A stretch of DNA of 55,476 bases, from the NCBI GenBank assembly GCA_938028665.1, contig CALIMB010000016.1:1-55476 (forward strand), written 5' to 3'. A program made the translations under genes and the position numbers. Below the pieces are notes generated by a model, which worked only from the letters and a program-made list of their open reading frames with translations, did not search any database and was not told where the DNA came from. Origin of the DNA: an uncultured Thermomicrobium sp. (GTDB lineage: Bacteria > Chloroflexota > Chloroflexia > Thermomicrobiales > Thermomicrobiaceae). Each line of letters opens with the position of its first letter. Positions within the stretch are counted from its first letter, which is position 1. Below, in pieces: positions 53,173 through 55,476 of this stretch.

Positions 53173-54090
53173 ATGCTTCGGTATGCAGCAATACGTCTGA
53201 TTCGAGCATTATTGACGGTTTGGCTTGCCGTAACAGCCGTCTTTCTTGGGCTCCGCCTTTCCGGTGACCCAGCCCAGGCGCTTCTTGGACCAGAAGCCTC
53301 AAGTGAAGCGGTTCGTGCCCTTCGCCAGGCCTGGGGCCTTGATGACCCGATCGCTGTCCAGTATGCGCGGTACCTGTGGCAAATTGCCCACGGTGACTTT
53401 GGTCGATCGCTACGCGAACGACGACCAGCGACAGAGGTAGTCAACGAGCGGATTCCTGCAACCCTCCACCTTGGGCTGACAGCTTTAGGAGTGGCGACAC
53501 TGCTTGGCGTCACGTTAGGCACCCTGGCGGCCTTCCACGCTGGGCGCTTTACCGATCGGGTAATCGTTGCCTTGGCAGCGCTTGGTCAGGGGATCCCAAA
53601 TTTTGTGCTTGGCCTGCTGCTCATTGTGGTCTTTGCTTTCTATCTCCGACTTGCCCCGACGGGTGGACGAGAGCAACCGTCCAGCCTCATTCTGCCAGCT
53701 TTGACGCTTGCGAGCTTCAGCACTGCGAGTTTGACTCGGTATACCCGCTCAGCGCTGCTTGAAGTCCTACGCGCCGATTACGTGCGCACCGCCTATGCGA
53801 AGGGGCTACCGTTTCATCGCGTCCTTGTGGACCACATCGGACGCAACAGCGCACTGACATTAGTCACTGTTTTGGGTCTGCAGCTAGCCATCGCCATTGC
53901 GGGGGCGGTGATCACCGAAACCATCTTTGCCTGGCCGGGGATGGGACGACTTCTGGCAAACGCAGCTGAACTGCGTGACTTCCCTGTCGTTCAGTACGCG
54001 GTGTTTCTCATCGTTGTCTCGGTGGTGACTGTCAACTTTCTCACCGATCTTGCCTATGGTTTGCTCGATCCGCGGATTCGGGAGGGGTAA
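53173..54090 (+). CDS. Peptide-type ABC transporter permease, DppB family (second importer)
   Basis: The 305-residue membrane protein matches the DppB pattern: first helix near the N-terminus, a loop with DDPIAVQYARYLWQIAHGDFG, the cytoplasmic loop TRSALLEVLRADYVRTAYAKGL, and an end with ETIFAWPGMGRLLANA and DLAYGLLDPRI. It is slightly shorter than the first DppB in the window (338). ATG 53173 starts it. It is the first gene of a unit in which both permeases precede the binding protein. Confidence 0.94.
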   Translation: MLRYAAIRLIRALLTVWLAVTAVFLGLRLSGDPAQALLGPEASSEAVRALRQAWGLDDPIAVQYARYLWQIAHGDFGRSLRERRPATEVVNERIPATLHLGLTALGVATLLGVTLGTLAAFHAGRFTDRVIVALAALGQGIPNFVLGLLLIVVFAFYLRLAPTGGREQPSSLILPALTLASFSTASLTRYTRSALLEVLRADYVRTAYAKGLPFHRVLVDHIGRNSALTLVTVLGLQLAIAIAGAVITETIFAWPGMGRLLANAAELRDFPVVQYAVFLIVVSVVTVNFLTDLAYGLLDPRIREG

Positions 54091-54096
54091 GTCAAC

Positions 54097-55002
54097 GTGG
54101 CGGTACACACAGTGACCGACGCCTCGCTGGCAACGGAAGTTAATGGGAGACGACAACGCCGGTCTCGTCCCCAAGGGCTTCCTGTCTCCACTGTGGCTGC
54201 GCTCATCTGGTTGGGCGTGTTATTGACGCTTGCCATCCTCCAACCCGTGCTTCCCCTTCCCAGTGCGACGAGCCAAAACTTGCTTGCGCGGCTTACTCCG
54301 CCATGGGGTTTTGGTGGATCGGTCGAGCACCTCCTCGGCACTGACCATCTTGGTCGCGATCTTTTGGCGCGCATTCTGGTTGGCACGCGGATTTCTGTCT
54401 CCCTGGCCCTGGTAGGGATGCTCATCGGTGCCCTGCTCGGCACGACACTGGGAATTGCTGCTGGCTACCGGCGAGGACTGCTTGATCAAGTGATTAGTTT
54501 CCTCATCGACTTCTCGCTCGCCGTGCCGTTTGTGGTGATCGCTTTGGTGGCACTGACGCTGTTCGGTACCGGTATGGCGGTCTTGATACCGCTCCTTGGG
54601 CTCAGCGGCTGGGAGCAGTACGCACGCGTGGCGCGAGCGAACACGATGCGGGTGACTCAGGAGCTCTACATTGTGGCGGCCCGTGGACTTGGAGCTAGCC
54701 CGGCACGGATCCTGTTCCGCCACATCCTTCCTAATCAATTGGCCCCGCTCTTGGTCATGGCAACCCTGCATTTGACAAGCTTGGTGCTGCTGGAATCCTC
54801 GTTGAGCTTCCTCGGCCTTGGCGTGCAACCGCCGACACCCAGTTTGGGCAACCTTCTGGGTGAAGCACGGAACTATCTCCAAATAGCCTGGTGGTTACCG
54901 CTGTTTCCTGGCCTTACGCTCGTGTTGCTTACTCTGGCCTTTAACGAACTCGGGGATTGGCTGCGTGACGTCACTGATCCGACCACGCGGGGGCGAAGGT
55001 GA
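54097..55002 (+). CDS. Peptide-type ABC transporter permease, DppC family (second importer)
   Basis: The 301-residue partner has LLGTDHLGRDLLARILVGTRIS, the cytoplasmic loop TQELYIVAARGLGASPARILFRHILPN and the end FPGLTLVLLTLAFNELGDWLRDVTDP, all typical of DppC. It starts with GTG 6 bases after the DppB-like stop, so the two are translated together. ATPase genes are not seen between here and the window end; the binding protein follows after an AT-rich gap. Confidence 0.94.
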   Translation: MAVHTVTDASLATEVNGRRQRRSRPQGLPVSTVAALIWLGVLLTLAILQPVLPLPSATSQNLLARLTPPWGFGGSVEHLLGTDHLGRDLLARILVGTRISVSLALVGMLIGALLGTTLGIAAGYRRGLLDQVISFLIDFSLAVPFVVIALVALTLFGTGMAVLIPLLGLSGWEQYARVARANTMRVTQELYIVAARGLGASPARILFRHILPNQLAPLLVMATLHLTSLVLLESSLSFLGLGVQPPTPSLGNLLGEARNYLQIAWWLPLFPGLTLVLLTLAFNELGDWLRDVTDPTTRGRR

Positions 55003-55169
55003 AGAGGGGGTCACCACCCATAGGACGATGCGGTCGAATGTTTATACAAGATGGTAGGTACCAGGATGAGTCGGTAATACGCATGATTATTGAAATAAGA
55101 TAGCCATAAGCTGCAAGAATTAATATGTATAGGAATAGGCATATTGAGGAAAATAGAAAGGAGAGAACA
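55003..55169. promoter_or_regulatory. AT-rich leader before the second binding protein
   Basis: This 167-base gap is markedly AT-rich, in contrast to the genes on both sides. It may carry a separate promoter that lets the binding protein be made in excess over the permeases, as is common for such systems. No clear -35/-10 pair is seen, and AAAGGAGAG at 55157-55165 is a strong ribosome-binding site. Confidence 0.4.
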
Positions 55170-55476
55170 ATGATAAAGTTAGATCAGATCACTCTAAGGA
55201 ATCGGCTCACTCGACGAGCCGTGCTTCTCAGTGGGGTCACTCTTGGGAGCACGCTACTCGCTGCCTGTGGGAATCAGAACCAGGCGACGACTGGTACTCC
55301 AACGAGCCAGGCCAGTGGGATGAGTAGCACACCGACCCAACAGCCCACACCCACTGCTGCACCGCGTCCAACCATGGCACCAGCTACGCCCACAGTCATC
55401 GTGCAGCGCCCTGAACTCCGTATCGGGGTGCAGGGGTTACCCCCCAACCTCGATCCGCACCAGCAGCTCTCGAATG
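55170..55476 (+). CDS. ABC transporter substrate-binding lipoprotein (N-terminal part, runs off the window)
   Basis: The visible 102 residues show a signal with twin arginines (LTRRAVLLSG), a hydrophobic stretch and a lipobox LAAC with Cys33. A long Thr/Pro-rich tether follows (about 36-78) and then the start of a family 5 binding fold (ELRIGVQGLPPNLDPHQQ). It begins at ATG 55170 with AAAGGAGAG upstream. It most likely serves the two permeases before it. The C-terminal part lies beyond the window. Confidence 0.9.
   Translation, partial: MIKLDQITLRNRLTRRAVLLSGVTLGSTLLAACGNQNQATTGTPTSQASGMSSTPTQQPTPTAAPRPTMAPATPTVIVQRPELRIGVQGLPPNLDPHQQLSN

Noticed and set aside
1-55476. CRISPR arrays, insertion sequences, prophage genes or defence islands
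   Set aside because: No regularly spaced repeats, transposase, integrase, phage structural or restriction-type proteins were seen.

Overview
The window looks like the chromosome of a GC-rich, probably thermophilic member of the Chloroflexi (Chloroflexota), most plausibly class Thermomicrobia. This is an inference from gene content. The markers are RNase Y, a membrane PIN-TRAM protein next to ispD-ispF, a SpoVS-domain protein, DUF951 and DUF5808 proteins, a zinc-ribbon protein with LPDWLR motifs beside a MutL-like ASKHA protein, and extracytoplasmic lipoproteins with Tat-like signals. A 16S rRNA or marker-protein search would be needed to fix the taxon. No rRNA, CRISPR array, insertion sequence or prophage was seen. 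There is one tRNA, tRNA-Arg(TCT).

Layout. 1-2140: tail of a sugar ABC permease, a long AT-rich non-coding stretch, a MarR regulator with a C-terminal cysteine cluster, and tRNA-Arg. 2208-4384: molybdenum cofactor genes (a fused MoaD-MoaE and a convergent MoeA). 5367-17256: housekeeping genes, with Rel (ppGpp), the minus-strand run lysA-sigA-obg, and the plus-strand run ABC-F, coaE, an M19-like protein and an M50/CBS protease. 17258-24434: a tightly packed minus-strand operon, PHP phosphoesterase, PIN-TRAM protein, ispD, ispF, dtd, zinc-ribbon protein, MutL-like protein and an unknown partner. 24489-26997: spoVS and rny, each followed by a strong hairpin.

27492-31173 is a peptide-type ABC importer (binding protein and two permeases, no ATPase). 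31468-33290 holds a DUF5808 protein, an MFS exporter and a DUF951 protein. 33360-39106 is a plus-strand set: a multi-span membrane protein, a hydantoinase/oxoprolinase-like protein, a DUF917 protein, a D-2-hydroxyacid dehydrogenase and an M42 aminopeptidase, with yggT on the other strand. 39103-40913 holds a VOC dioxygenase-like protein and a methyltransferase.

The most interesting accessory region is 41205-50026. A minus-strand operon carries a 59-aa membrane peptide, an NCS1 nucleobase permease, an Fe-S protein of the GlcF/HdrB type with an unusual first cluster, a GlcD-like FAD oxidoreductase and a coupled 78-aa unknown. A divergent lone molybdenum-hydroxylase large subunit follows, then a CodA-like deaminase whose active-site Asp is replaced by Ser. 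I read this as an uncharacterised route for uptake, deamination and oxidation of an N-heterocycle. The Mo enzyme would depend on cofactor genes such as those at the start of the window. The right end holds tatA, murJ, an RfaE2-like nucleotidyltransferase and a second peptide-type ABC importer whose binding protein runs off the edge.

A recurrent architectural trait is tail-to-tail gene packing: six convergent pairs are 1-7 bp apart or overlap by up to 44 bp with no terminator between them.
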